A stretch of DNA of 64,000 bases from Ceriagrion tenellum. Lineage: Eukaryota; Arthropoda; Insecta; Odonata; Coenagrionidae. Shown here one piece after another: positions 10,860-23,199 of the stretch (within the stretch, counting starts at the first letter, position 1; each line of letters starts with the position of its first letter). Under the pieces are notes generated by a model, which ran no database searches, was not told the DNA's origin, and was given only the letters and a program-made list of their open reading frames with translations. The translations under genes were made by a program, and so were the position numbers. The DNA is taken from assembly GCA_963169105.1 (NCBI GenBank), contig OY720634.1, positions 118,518,430 through 118,582,429 of the forward strand. The letters are read 5' to 3'.

Positions 10860-12500
10860 TGAATCTTGGTAACGTAAGAACTATTTTGCCGCAAGTAAAG
10901 AATTAATGATGACCGCTCATTACACATTCGGCGGAAGTGATAATTATTCTCTCAATCGGATTCCTCGGAATCCCCCGAAATACTCTCACTCTCCGAACGG
11001 ACTTCTCCTGAAATCAACTCTTCAATATATGGGAACCCAAATTCCTTACCTAAGCCAACACGACTACCTACCCATGACGGCGCATAGGTGTTAGTTGTCG
11101 GCCGTTTCCCCTAGCAACAACTACCACCACTAGGATTTGATACACATATATATATATGAGCCGTGGATACACCGTCATCACGACTTAATGGAATAACATG
11201 ACAGCAATTTCTTCTGATGAATGCTTCGGTCGGATGTCACCTATTATTTTGTAAAGAGGCTCTCAAGTAGGAACCTCCATTTTCATTCCACTTCCTTGAT
11301 CTAACAATCTCGCGCCAAAAATGCGACCATCTTCCGAGTTGAGGAGCGGAAAATTACGGAAGCGAGATCCTGGTCACGGTTTGCGCAAGACCCTATCTTT
11401 GTCCTCCTCGAAGGACGCCGGCGGCGGGCCTCACCATCAACAGGGTCTTTGGCTAGCAACGTGCGCCGATGACCAGTCCCGAACAGCGGCATAGGTGTTG
11501 TTCAGGGGTCGAATTTTGATGAAATCAACATTTAGTGGTAACAGCACTTGGTGACGGTTGCCTGTGAGGAGCATGGTTTCAGGGAGAGGAAGAACCGCGT
11601 GTTAGGGGTTTTAGGTATTAATAGCCTGTTTGCATGATTGAAAAAAAATGTGCTCAGTAAATTAAAACTCTTGAACGTTTTGAGCTGTTACTTTTTCTCG
11701 ATTAATTCTCGGGTAAGCATATGAAGAAGAAGCTAGTGATGAGCTTCATACGGAGTGCTTTGTGGAGTTTTTTTGGAGTGGAATTTCAGTCTATTCAAAG
11801 ACTCAAATGCCCCTGATATTGCTACTGCTCATATCCGACTTGACTTGGTCCTTTACATCTGTTTACATGTTTTTCATGGTTGAGATAGAAACATTAAATA
11901 ATATGGTAACTTATTTGCTATAGTGTCATCCGCGGTTACCTGGGGGAAAAGTTAAGCCTTTACACACATCCGCAAATAAAGGTTCTTAATTTATCTATCT
12001 CTTGAAGCGCAAAACATAAAAATTCCAAGGTTATGTAAAAATAACGTAGTCAAGGTTAACAACCGCCAAATTTTTATCGATTTATTTTGTCAACGTTTAA
12101 AATCATTAAAGTCCGATTGATCGCTAAGTGCCGCCGCTGAATAAGAGTAAAATATTTTTTCCACATTTATTGGCTCTCGATCTCTTCCTCAAGTCCTTAA
12201 AATGGGAAAAACGTTTAAAAAATTACCGTACGTAGAGCCATGTCTTGAGCTCGAGCTGATGACCTTTTTCCCGAGAAAGTTATACAACCGTAAAAGTAGC
12301 TCATCGAATATATTTTCACTCACATGTATTGGTGACGCAGAGTAGAATATAAAAAAGGAGAGACGACAACATTTAGGTTATTATCCTAGACAAGGGTGCT
12401 CTGCGAGTTCATCTGCACCTTACCGCATCAGGTCGGGTCTAATGGGTGCAGAGTGGTATCCACATCCTTGGGTAAGACAGCTCAAAAATACTACGAAAAC
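10860..12500. other. No gene recognised; one GC-rich patch
   Basis: Contains a TA run near 11146-11157. A CpG-rich patch at about 11310-11490 lies opposite a 63-residue arginine-rich minus-strand frame with no recognised domain. Two loosely similar blocks containing GGCATAGGTGTT or GCGCATAGGTGTT occur near 11080 and 11490. Nothing else is interpretable. Confidence 0.35.
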
Positions 12501-12503
12501 CTG

Positions 12504-13059
12504 TTAAGATAGTCCGAGCAGGATAGTTTCCTAGGTATAATGGAGACCATATTCGAATTATACGTTTTAATTTCACCACCAGTTGGGCATATCAATTTAA
12601 TATTGCATTATTAATGGTGAAATTATATAGTTTTGTATGACAGAAATGGTAAGCAATTAAATGAGAATATTTAAATATGTCTTTAACTTGACTCTTCTTT
12701 TTCGCGCGGTGCGTTTGAAACTTCTTCAAAACGGAAGGTTTTTTTGAGATACCCAAGAACCTATTGCGGTGACAATAGAATTTATTTTCAAAAAATGTGA
12801 GAAAACATACAAACTACACGCTGTTAGCTTTTTTTACGTCATATAAATGTTAGAAATACCTCATTATGTAAATAATATCTCTCTGGTAGTAGTAATGTAA
12901 TGTAATGTAAAGTAATGAAATGCTGGTAGTAGTAAAGTAAAGTAATGAGGTAAGGGGTTGAAGTTTTAGTGTCATTAGAAGGGTGACATATTTTTCTTTA
13001 AAGTGAGACCAAATTCATTGATTTGTAAGTAAAATGATATTTCGCTCAAACTACCTTAA
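12504..13059 (+). mobile_element. TTAA-flanked MITE, copy C (best preserved)
   Basis: The element spans 12508-13055 (548 bp) between perfect TTAA duplications at 12504-12507 and 13056-13059. Left end GATAGTCCGAGC and right end GCTCAAACTACC are imperfect inverted repeats; the right end equals the consensus terminus of the family. TTAA duplications are typical of piggyBac and of some Sola-type transposons, but this terminus begins with GG rather than the CCC usual for piggyBac. An internal microsatellite of TAATG/TAAAG pentamers occupies 12893-12947. No coding capacity. Confidence 0.85.
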
Positions 13060-13069
13060 GATGCTGTGA

Positions 13070-13550
13070 TTTGGCGAATATCTGCAGCCAAGAAATAGCT
13101 AATGAGTGGGGAACAATCTTGAAAGGAGGAATAAATGGGATGAATTACAAAGAAAGACAAATATTGGTGTCGAATGGGCAAATAACGAAGAAATTAATAG
13201 TCAAGACTTGGGTAGAAATGTTGGGCGGACAGGAGAGTTGATTGGATAGCTGCTTCAAACAGATCTTCCAATTCTTGACTGCTGACTAAGATGACCACTT
13301 GACTCCTGCATCCATTCCCCACATCATTCGTTTAGATTATGATTATGGATAAAATTAATTGCAATAATTGGTAAGAGTCATCGACGCTTTATTTTAGGGA
13401 TATTCATCAATAAATGTTTGAATCAACTATTTTTAGTTTCAGGATGCCATTAAAAGTTCTTAGTCATTTATTTTTAATATAGTTAATTTTTATTTCAAGC
13501 AACAATTCAAACTTTCCATTCATTTATAAAATTAAACTACTATCCTGCCT
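13070..13550. other. No recognisable feature
   Basis: AT-rich sequence without a supportable gene or repeat. Confidence 0.35.
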
Positions 13551-13889
13551 GCTATCTATTTCAAGGTAAACATTGTTTTAATATTTCTGATGTGACCTGG
13601 ATATAGATGGTCAAACTCTATCCCTTCTCGAGGGAAACAGTTGGTTTCCTCTATTCTTAAGCATGCATTCATTGAATTTCTCATTTGTGTGAATACTTTA
13701 TTTAAATAAAATTTCATTTTCCTCTCAATACCTCTGTGTGGAAATTTGAACCTTGACACTAAGGGCAAGAACCCACTCGAAGAATCGAAGAAGAATCGAA
13801 GTGTACGTGTCCGCGTGCTTCGTCGCCTTCCAACGTCTCCGCACGGCGAGCATAACATTTCTTCAAACTTTATAAAAATGTAAGATCAC

Positions 13890-14045
13890 CTATAAGTTTT
13901 ATTAAAATGCTATTATATTTATTGCACTCTAGCCCTGAGGATACAGAAATGTATCTGCGGAACGTTGGCGGGAAGAGGTTTTTGAAGTCATTTTTACAAC
14001 CGAGACCAATCCTACAGAAGGCCCTGAGGATACAAACTTGCGAAT
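13890..14045 (+). mobile_element. Retroelement 3' non-coding remnant with CTGAGGA...GAAC motif
   Basis: CCCTGAGGATACAGAAAT is followed by GTATCTGCGGAACGTTGG; GATAC and GTATC can pair around a short loop. The phrase CCCTGAGGATAC recurs about 100 bp downstream near 14022. CTGAnGA, a small stem-loop and a GAAACGTTGG-type tail form a signature often seen in the 3' regions of Penelope-like and some LINE elements. No protein part is recognisable nearby, so the class is inferred. Confidence 0.45.
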
Positions 14046-14049
14046 TCGC

Positions 14050-17000
14050 ATAAAGTGGTCAAAATAACCTACAAAAAAAGGTAAAAATAAAGACATTGGT
14101 TGAAATCAACACGTGTCTGCGTCAAATTCAGATCCGCGATCATAGTGAGAGAGATATCATCACCCCCATACAACAATGTATATACCGTAACGATCAGTTG
14201 CCAGCTTCAAGTCGCAACTGAGGGACCAGTGATGCTCTCTGATAATTCCTCTACTCTAGAGGATCCACCTACCAAAACATGAAGCATGTGAGGAGCTACT
14301 CAACTAATGGACAGTTGCAGGAACGACGCATATGTATGCTTTAAGTAAATAAATGCTGGGACCCATAGGCCACGACAACCATTCAATAAGTGTTGCGGAA
14401 ACATTCTATAACTTTATTGGTTTCATAACATGTTGTCATAAGTTCCATTAGTAGCCAAGATGGTGGATGCGCAATGAATCGCTTGGAGACTTAATTACTA
14501 GATAAAAGAGTTCTTTTGAGACAGATAACCAGTTAATTTACTCCTACTGATTAATTATTATGTGCATTAGCAATCATTCATCGGCTGAACTTTCTAAATT
14601 TTATTCGGTGGTGGAAGATTAGATTTAATATTCGAAGCTATTGACTATTGGTAAATAAGTTATTTAACTAGTTGATGTGTTCCTGCAACCCAAATACTTT
14701 TATGAGATCTATATCTTTATGGATCTCATAACTATTGATTCCATAATTAAATATTATTGCAACCGTCCATAAACCAATCTAATCACCCCCGCGATTCTAA
14801 TGCACCTGTGGAAATCGTCCATTTCAGCCCAATTTCAGTGGTACGGCGCATAAGGGTGGAGTCATATCTGATCATTTTGACAATGCTCACAGAATGTGCT
14901 CACTTATAGAAAATCCAAACGTAAAGAAAATATAAAAATAACTTTAAAACTATTATCATGATGAATGAATAACCTCATCATTTATTTATATGGAAGAAAA
15001 ATTTATTTCTCATTGTCAGTAATAACAGTTTTTGCCCATAAAGAGTTGAACGTCCAAGAATGCAAATGCACAAAAGAAAGCGAAGCAAAGCAAAATCTGC
15101 AATGAGCTAAAACATGTTTGAAGAAAATGGGGATATTGGGCGATAACACCTGTGGTGAAGGTAATCGAAACGGATTCTAGCTGACTTGTTTCATTACTAG
15201 CCCTTCTACAAGGGTTCTAAACCAGGAGAGAGCTTGAATTATTCAGTTGGAATAAACGTAATGCTATTAACCACAAAATCGAATCAATTACGCCACTAAA
15301 TTGGTCACGCATCGCCCATCACGGCAATTTATTTCCACTTCAAGAGTCACGATCGCGAGCGTGAAAACCACATTCCATTGTTATCCATGGGAAGCACAAC
15401 AATAGGTATTAGGTTAAGAGCAAAGAAGAATGAGAGGTAATCATTCAATTAAGAATTACAAGGAACTTCGAATGAACAATAGAATTTCTTGGCTCGATTG
15501 GAAAACAAATTGCTGAATCAGCGTGATAAAACTGACGGCGGGAAAAGCTGTACTAATAAATAGCGGTAAAGCTCGAGCTTAACCGTAGGTTTTGCAATAA
15601 ACTACCAATTAGTGGATGAAAATATCCGAGTCCGTTTGCACCCTCATTCCCCAGAAGAAAAAAACACAAAATGAATGAGGTCTTCAATGAACTAATGGGA
15701 CTTAAAACGCGATCCATAACTGAAGCTGAGTCGCCGGTATGTGATTAGTTTCAATAACATTTAGTTATCATCGAAAATGAGCGTGATTAAATGAAAACCA
15801 TGCGCAAATAGCAGATAAAAGAAGATGCATTATGCGTCTTCCTGTAGTGGGGATCAATGTCCTTATCAGATGGACAACACACACAATTTTTTTCTGTGAC
15901 GCATAGTTTACACGTGTGGCCTTATGAAGGAAAAACGCTTCCTGATGCACCGGTGAGCAAACAATAAGTCATAAAATGTGCCGTTTTGGCGATAACCTTT
16001 TCGCAGACTGACGCACAATCGAATGCCGACAAGAGTAATTTCAGCCTAAGTAAAAATGAAACGATGTAATGCAATATTGGTATGTATCTCCGCATATATT
16101 TCATGTATCTAGTATAAATCGTTGGGCAAGGAAAACAAAAATTGTATAAACGCATCAGTAATCAGAAAATTAGCTCTCCTTCACATTGTTATCGAGGATA
16201 ATCATAAAATGCATGCGACACATTCCTCTAAAAATCGACAGCCAAATAAAATTTCTTTTCCGGTGTTCTTTCACTTTGTAAATCTCACAAATTCACCACG
16301 AGCTACCTATGAAATACTTTTATAGTATTACACAACCATCTGAAATGGGCTGTCATATAATTTTACCGCAGTAAATGATAAAGGTTTTTTTGGCATCAAT
16401 GTTTTCAATGATATCGATGAATCGCATCCATTCTCAGTTAACTAATTCCAACGCTTATCTTAAAGAAGAACTGGCAATGGAAAGCTGATTTACAGGATGA
16501 TTGGCACGCGCTATCATTCCTCATCAGGAAATTGGGACAAATTCAGTGCCAATTATGTAGCCTCGCATGTAAAATGTCACGTTGCTGTGCCTCGTCCACA
16601 ATAGAAAAGGATGAGAAAATTTATAATGCGGCCACATGGCAACTAGACAACAGGATTAAGAATGCTCTTCTAATAATATACTCGATAAACGCACTATTGG
16701 GCAAAGATAATTAACAATGTGGTATGATGAGAAATTAATCACAAGTTAAAACGCACGAGATTCAGTTACTATTTTAAAATATATAGGCTCACGTAAACTG
16801 ATATGTAAAATACTTTGAAAGCCTCCAATAGAGTGTTTGACAGGGGTCGCTAGGACGCCGTAAGGGAAAGTGAACATAGGAAAGAATAGAAAAAAATGTA
16901 TCTGGAGAGGACGAGTGGTGAAATGTGATTTAGTGATGAAGACGCTTTAACCTGCTTTAACCAATCAACGGTTTTTCTTCTGATATCTTTACCTACCCAT

Positions 17001-17390
17001 CGCTATTAATCGATTTGATAAGAGATTGCATTTCTCTTCAATATCCTCCTCACAAGCGCTTCCTCCAATGCTTCGAAACTGTGATCGTAATCTAGATATT
17101 GAAAAGTCATCATTTCCTGGTAGATTTTTTAAGCAGTACTAATGAGTACTTTTTTTTCAATTCAGACGAGAAAGCGGCGAAATGTGGTAAACAAAACTAC
17201 ATAGAGTGCCCGAGTCCGTCCATGAGAACCACACTGCGTCAACCACATGGGTTTTCATTCAACTGCATTTACAAGAAGTATATTAAAGAAAGAATTTCGA
17301 AAGAAATAACACTAAAGCACCTGTGCGTTTTAATTATGGACAGTTAAAATTGTGGATTTTAATACGGAGCAGGGTCGCTAAAACAGAGAT
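14050..17390. other. About 3.3 kb without recognisable genes or repeats
   Basis: AT-rich sequence with only short unrelated open frames. A small hairpin of ATGAGATC and GATCTCAT lies around 14701-14730. Nothing else can be supported. Confidence 0.4.
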
Positions 17391-17394
17391 TTAA

Positions 17395-17725
17395 CGCTGC
17401 GGCAGGAAAAACTAGGAATTGCAGCAGCTGTATGCGGAAGATGGATTATTAACAGAGATTAAGAAATCGAGAATTAGATGGGCAGGGCATGTGAAAAGTA
17501 TGGGTGGGGAAAGAGTAGTGAAAAAGTTTTAGAAGGAAAACTAGAGGGAAGAAGAAGTAGAGGGAGACCCAGGAAAAGTTGGGTGGAGGATATAGAAGAG
17601 TATTTGAGGAAGCTGAGGGTCCGGAGGTGGAGAAAAGCAGCGGAGGACAAAGAAGAAAAATGGAAGTTGTGAAGAAGGCCAGGGCCCTACATGGGCTGTA
17701 GCGCCGAAGATGATGATGATGAACC
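17395..17725 (+). mobile_element. LINE C-terminal end with 3' terminus
   Basis: Frame one reads KKSRIRWAGHVKSMGGERVV; after a one-base frameshift near 17527 a second frame continues with GRRSRGRPRKSWVEDIEEYL and then a WRKAAEDKE-type segment. R-W-x-G-H-V, G-R-P-R and W-x-D-I are the landmark motifs of the C-terminal domain of many arthropod LINE proteins. The coding part ends at 17672. It is followed by CTACATGGGCTGTAGCGCC and a GATGATGATGATGA run near 17708, which looks like the true 3' end with its simple-repeat tail. The 5' truncation is severe. Confidence 0.8.
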
Positions 17726-17819
17726 ATGACGACCTTAGAGATCGAGGACTATTAAACTCTGATGCGCGGTTCTGTCTCCTCACCACAACTGCAGCTGAGG
17801 CAACTGATAAAAGCAGAAG

Positions 17820-18230
17820 ATGTCCGATAATGGATAAACTTCTTCTTCACCTAATGGGTCAAAGTGAGTAGCGTATTTATGAAACCATCTTAACCTTGAT
17901 CGGCGAATATTTAATGCGACGCTCACCAGTTTCATCTTCAAACGCAAGTCTAGGGAGATGATTCTGTTCCACCTACCTGAAATTGTTGCGTCTCTTGGCT
18001 TTATATTTCGTATTTTTTTCTTTTAAACTAAAAACTTTGAGACCCTTCCCTTACGATTTCTCTTCTCACATTCCTACTTACAACGCCCAACCTTCGAATT
18101 TTCTTAGGAACATTATTTCAGCCGATGTGCTTTTTTGCCTGTCTATTTAGAGGGAACCCATGTTTCGTTACCGTACAATTCGACCGGAATTGCCTTCATC
18201 TTGTAAAACTTCATTTAAGTTTCTCTTCTT
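17820..18230 (-). mobile_element. Degenerate LINE reverse-transcriptase C-terminus
   Basis: On the minus strand MKFYKMKAIPVELYGNETWV is a clear match to the K-F-Y-K-x-x-x-x-P-x-L-L-Y-G-S-E-T-W block of LINE reverse transcriptases. Downstream the frame is interrupted by several stops, and a later piece reads RRSRLRWF in a position where family members have R-L-R-W-x-G-H. It lies 3' to 3' with the element at 17395-17725, so two unrelated insertions abut here. Confidence 0.7.
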
Positions 18231-18498
18231 GCAAAACTTTTGGGGATTTTATATATTCTCCCTTAAAGGAATTATAATTTGTTGATGATAATAGTTTCGG
18301 ACCTAACTTGGTGGAATTCCTCGATTTCAAGGATAGAAGCATTAACACTGCAATTCCAAATCAGTCTTGTCAATAAATCTAATACCATGTGGAATTACAG
18401 TGTAAATTCTTCGATCCCTGATAATTTGTTAAGTTTATTTTCTACATCGCGGTCTGATATTGGGTATAGTTCTCATCCAAGATAATTACAACAGGACA

Positions 18499-18560
18499 TT
18501 TTCAAAGAACTGCGGAACTAGCCGCGCAGTAACTTTAACGGAGTCACCCGCTATTGTTTA
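18499..18560. repeat. Dispersed repeat, TTTCAAAGAACTGC family, copy 1
   Basis: TTTTCAAAGAACTGCGGAAC followed by TAGC and an AGTCAC block matches sequences at 36752-36830 and 54565-54640. At 36.8 kb this body lies next to a tRNA-like head, so the repeat is probably the body of a tRNA-derived SINE. Confidence 0.5.
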
Positions 18561-18569
18561 CGCAATTGT

Positions 18570-19430
18570 AAAACAGGACCATTGTTCTGGAAAATTCTCA
18601 TTTATGCTTTTGTTCTTGATGAATATTTTCTCATGATTTCTCATATCCTTAGCATTTTACGGTGATATTTTTTCCTCTACGATATCTTCCGGAAATATTC
18701 TCTTAAATTCAAATAATCTTATGCCTTTTGCATGATGATTTCTTATAGAGCTACCTCTAAGCCATGTTAAAAAAATTTGCGACAGAAAAATAAATCCCTT
18801 TATTCTTTTACCCTTCCACTTCTGACAACCAAAACACATAAAGGGACAACTATAATGGTCTATCGTACTTTCATACCATAGATATTTCATTTCTTGCTTC
18901 ACATGGTTTTTGTGTAAACTCATGCCGTTCTTCATGTCAACGGGTTGCTGGCTAATATGGAGGATCTAATGAAACGTATCCACTCTGTTTCCCGTATCAT
19001 TAGACTTTAAAATTTTACCAAAAAAATGCACCTATTTTGGTCAATACCCCCTCAAAGTTTGTTTATTCGTCCACCAAACAGCAAAAAAAAACTTTCGTTT
19101 GATTAAACTGTCATTACGTCACCCCTATCAACCAACGAGATATGCAGGAAAGGAAGAAGAAATTAAAAAAAATATTCCCTTAATCTAAACTGATCATTGA
19201 TGCAACTGATAACGTAAATGTATCTCTCGAGTTTTTTTCCCTATGATATCAGTATTTTCCATGGAAAATTTAAGTAATGCCTAGATTATTGATGCCGTCC
19301 AGTAAAGATACATAGCTTTACTGTAAGTCTGAGGTGAGAAATACCGCCTCCCAGTGGACATTCAGACGGGAACGATGGACCATTGAAATGCTATGAGTTT
19401 TTATTTCTTTTTTTACTTTTTACTGTCCCG
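18570..19430. other. No recognisable feature
   Basis: AT-rich sequence with no supported gene or repeat. Confidence 0.35.
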
Positions 19431-19439
19431 AAGAAAGCT

Positions 19440-19628
19440 CAATTGGCCAATTTAGGTCGGGTGAATACAACAATAACAACAGACAAAGACAAACAGATGA
19501 ACAAACAAACAGCAACAGCGAACACAAACACCCATACCCTGAGTGGTTATATTTCCATCCAGGTGGGACTCGAACCAGCGATCCTCGGGTTAGCAGGTGA
19601 GGACTTTACCCCGTCGCCACCGGGGCCA
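19440..19628 (-). mobile_element. tRNA-derived SINE
   Basis: On the minus strand the element starts GCCCCGGTGGCGACGGGG, an A-box-like head, and carries GGTTCGAGTCCCACC about 45 bp later, a perfect B-box. The tRNA-unrelated body follows and ends in repeated GTTTGTTTGTT and TTGTTATTGTTG-like units between 19450 and 19520. Head, body and low-complexity tail in this order make a SINE. The 117-residue plus-strand frame across it is antisense chance. Confidence 0.8.
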
Positions 19629-19739
19629 AACTCCCTCTTTTTTGACGAAAAATCGATTTTTTCCATTATAGCGGAAATATTACGACAACTACTGAAAAAA
19701 CCTAGCAAGCGGAGTTTCATTTTTTTCAGTTACTAAATG

Positions 19740-21430
19740 GCGAATTGAAACTTATATGAATTAATTAGTGTCGCTTCATGTTCTTTAATTTCATATTGAT
19801 GAATCGGAAAGAATTAACCTTATCGACTTGACATAATTTTGGGTAAAAACACTGGAAATCCTTAGTTAGTATTTTCTACAGGAAATATGGCAATAATTAA
19901 GAAAATCTGCCAAATAAAGGTTTCTTCAATTCCGATACATCACCCCCTTAATCCTTCATCGAACGTTCAATAGTTTATTGAATTCAGATGACTAAAGTAA
20001 CAATAAAATAAGCAAGGAGTATTGGACAACGACTAGGTAACGTACTGTTTGAGGAAAAATTGACCGATGTCCTACATTAAAAATTCATGAAACGGGAACC
20101 CTGCGGCTAAGAAAGGACCCGACCAAAAATACGTCTTTTAGTGATGCCTTCCACAGATTCTCTGCAGAAACGACTAGTAGACGCAAGCTCAGGTCTGATT
20201 CAACTTGGACGAGTATAAAAATAAGATAAAATATATCTCCTCACAACTCGTGCTGTTTCGGTGTGTCTTCCTACCGTTTCATTTCGACATGTTTGGCTTA
20301 ACTTTATGTTTTCAAAGTCAGGGAGGCTTCTCAAAATAGAGACAATTATGATTCGTCCGGAAACTTCGGACGCAGAGAAGCACGAAAGGGACCGAGGCCG
20401 TGAAAAGAATTTCTCATCCTCCGTGTATTTAATTATCTCCCCTAACGATCAGGCGTAGATAACCATATTAGGTGTACGGCAGGAATGATACAAAGCAGCA
20501 AAGATTGTTTAGATAAACGATATCAATTAATCAGTGAATTTTTTCATAGTACACAATGGAAAACGGCTATTTCATTTTCTTAGCAAAACCCACTCTGATA
20601 AACTTTTTGAGTTACTTTATGTGTATTAGCAGTAATATATAAATGATTTCGATCTTAAAAATAAATACGCATTGATTTATTGTTTTAACTAGCAATTTTT
20701 ATCATGCCGCTCCTGAAAACACAGATTTTATCCCCCTGGAAAACTTTTATCAAGCGAATCTTTCCACTTTTGCAACTGCAAGCCGCGCTAGATAGGTTAT
20801 CTGCACCTAGAAATGGCAAATAAATGGGGATATGTGATAATAAGCACAAAAAGTAAATCAATCTCAATCGCTCCAAATAGATTGCCACCATTACACTGTT
20901 CGACAAATATGATGGAAACAGAAATTGAATTCTAATATGATAAGCAATGTAAATGATACAGTAAACCAAAAGCCGAAAATCTTTCGCAGATTTCTCGATG
21001 ACGGATGGTTATTGACTAAAAGGCCATATGTTAGGGAGGTAGTAATGAAGTCTCCAGAGTTAATGAACAAAAGTGAACCTTTGCGTCAATTGCTTTGAGT
21101 TCGAAGACTACCGTTTCAATGCCGCTCTCAGCCAAAACCCTGATTACAATCAATTCAACACATCTGTAATAGGAGGTCAAATAAAAATAATATGATGAAG
21201 GGAGCTTTTAATATATCGGTGTATTTGTATGCACGAACGATCCACTCAAGCTGAGAGAAATTAGACGGACCATCATGGAAGCTGAATCAGAGGATGAAGT
21301 TGAGAAAAAAATAAGTCGGATATTAATTGGGAACGCATAAAGATACGTAGGAGAAATTAGCTGATTGTGAGTGCTTAAACTCAGGAAAAATGGATGTTGA
21401 ATCACACGCAACTAAGTGATAAAATTTACC
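19740..21430. other. No recognisable feature
   Basis: About 1.7 kb of AT-rich sequence with no supported gene or repeat. Confidence 0.35.
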
Positions 21431-21439
21431 GAGGCAAGA

Positions 21440-21525
21440 GCATTTGATTTGACCAGGATTCGAACCTGTACCTCTCCACCGCCAGTTTGGTGAGATAGCC
21501 AGTAACACCACCAAGCCATTTTAGC
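21440..21525 (-). mobile_element. Single tRNA-like SINE head, same family as 2704-2919
   Basis: On the minus strand GGTGGTGTTACTGGC (A-box-like) is followed by CAGGTTCGAATCCTGGTCAA, with the B-box intact, then ATCAAATGCTC. Order and tail match the palindromic copies at 2.7 kb, where the same blocks read TGGTGTAACTGGC and GGTTCGAATCCCGGTCAA. Only one arm is present here, so the palindrome is not intrinsic to the family. Confidence 0.7.
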
Positions 21526-21539
21526 TCAAGGCGTATGTC

Positions 21540-22490
21540 AGTGTAATACGAAAAACATGTTTTTGTCTAATCTAGCTCCAAATCCAGGTCATTCCAAATG
21601 GTTATCGAATGGCGAATTCCATCTCTTTGGTGCATTTTTCCCAGTGCGCGTAACGGCGTACCATGTCATTCGTGCATTTCGCATGACTTGGAAATCAATC
21701 AAATAGGCTGCCTGTAAACCAATAATGAGGGAAAATTGCAACCAAAGTAATGGAATTATCAAAAAGCCTTCGTATATGCTAGGGTTTGAGGTGTAAATAA
21801 ATGAAAACGAGAGAGAATTGATGAAAATATTGGGTAAAATAGCAAAGGGGGATTAGGAAGCGATTGAAAATCGCTACCTTGCTTGATTGAATCAGTCGCG
21901 CAGTAAACACGCTGAAACCACTGGAATTAGCAGATAATTTCTGTTGTACCGTTGCGATTTATCTGTAAAAATGCTACATGGACATAAATTCCAAAAACGC
22001 GCAGCACTATTTATCAGATATACGGGAAAAAACACGCGACAGCCATGCTATCCAGATCATTACTACGCAGGAAAAACAGGCTCCACTTTCGAGACATAAT
22101 TTCAAAAGTTACGCTGCACTATTTGTGAAATTTATGGGCCAATATCGCGTGATAGTCATGATCATTAGATCATCAATTTGCAGACGAAACAGGCTCCACT
22201 TTCGTCCGTCCCAACACATGCAGGCTACTCTACTTCGTCTTTAATCCATATTCCAAACAAACCCTTAAGCCGTAAGTCGTTCCATCCTAAGATTGGCTAA
22301 ATGCTTTTATCCAACTCTCCCTCTTAAATGATGGTGCTCTTACGAATCCTGATTTTCAGACCATACCAGCCCAAATAGTTCTTTTACGCATCTGCCACGG
22401 ACTACGCATTTGGTAGAGTTGGCATATGGGTTTGGTAAAACTTCAGGTTAACAATCACTTGTGTTGCATCGCTGAATCATAATAACGACA
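21540..22490. other. No recognisable feature
   Basis: Two short stretches (about 22000 and 22110) share a loosely repeated CAGGCTCCACTTTCG phrase. No gene or known repeat is recognisable. Confidence 0.35.
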
Positions 22491-22739
22491 TACCTTATGT
22501 TATTAAGATGTCAATAATAATAAAGTGAAGCTTGAGAAATCGATTAATGCTTTGAAGAGAGAAGATTGAAGATCAGCGGGTTTCAACCAATATATGACAA
22601 CAAAGAACGTCAAAGGAGGCCTTTCAGTAAAGCTTAAGGAAAAGCTATGCCCATCGATAAGGAGCCTCGGATCCAATTTACAAAGCAACGGAGGTTTGGA
22701 AACTTTAATACAACGCAGGATAAGTTTGGACAGTAGATA

Positions 22740-23155
22740 TGGAGCAAAATTAGTGGAGCAGTAAGCGATTGGAAAAGCTGACCAGACTAGAATACTTCGA
22801 AACCTTTTGCTCGAGCAGGATGCTGAAGACGGACGGACAGATGGAAATTGGATGGACAAAATAAGAAATTATGAAGTTTACAGAAGAGTAGATGAGGAAA
22901 GGGTCATATGGAACACCATACAGCAAAGAAGAACAAGATGGATTGGACACAACCTGAGACACGATGGGTTTATGAAGAACATAATTGAAGGCGAAATGGT
23001 GGGTAAAGTCCCCAGAGGAAGGCCCAGGAATAAGTTCATAGACCAAATAAAAAGGAAAGTACATAGGAAGAGATACCAGGAGGTAAGGGAACTAACAGTA
23101 GTTAGGGAAGGGTAGAGGGCTGCACTCAACCAGTCTTTGGATTGAACAACCAATG
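22740..23155 (+). mobile_element. LINE C-terminal domain
   Basis: The plus-strand frame from 22807 includes NTIQQRRTRWIGHNLRHDGF, then PRGRPRNKFIDQIKRKV. The R-R-x-R-W-I-G-H-x-L-R-H-D-G and G-R-P-R motifs are diagnostic for the C-terminal part of arthropod LINE ORF2-like proteins. A TAG at 23113 interrupts the frame; directly after it the sequence still encodes RAALNQSLD before the natural stop. Upstream 22740-22806 is a decayed continuation. It is an inactive, 5'-truncated copy. Confidence 0.8.
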
Positions 23156-23199
23156 ATGACAATGCGATAGGAAGGTGAGCTATAAGATGAAAGAAAAAC

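Noticed and set aside
17449..17786. Minus-strand open frames of 81-92 residues
   Set aside because: They are antisense shadows of the LINE C-terminus on the plus strand.
19383..19736. 117-residue open frame as a small protein
   Set aside because: It runs antisense through a tRNA-derived SINE, including its B-box, and so is chance.
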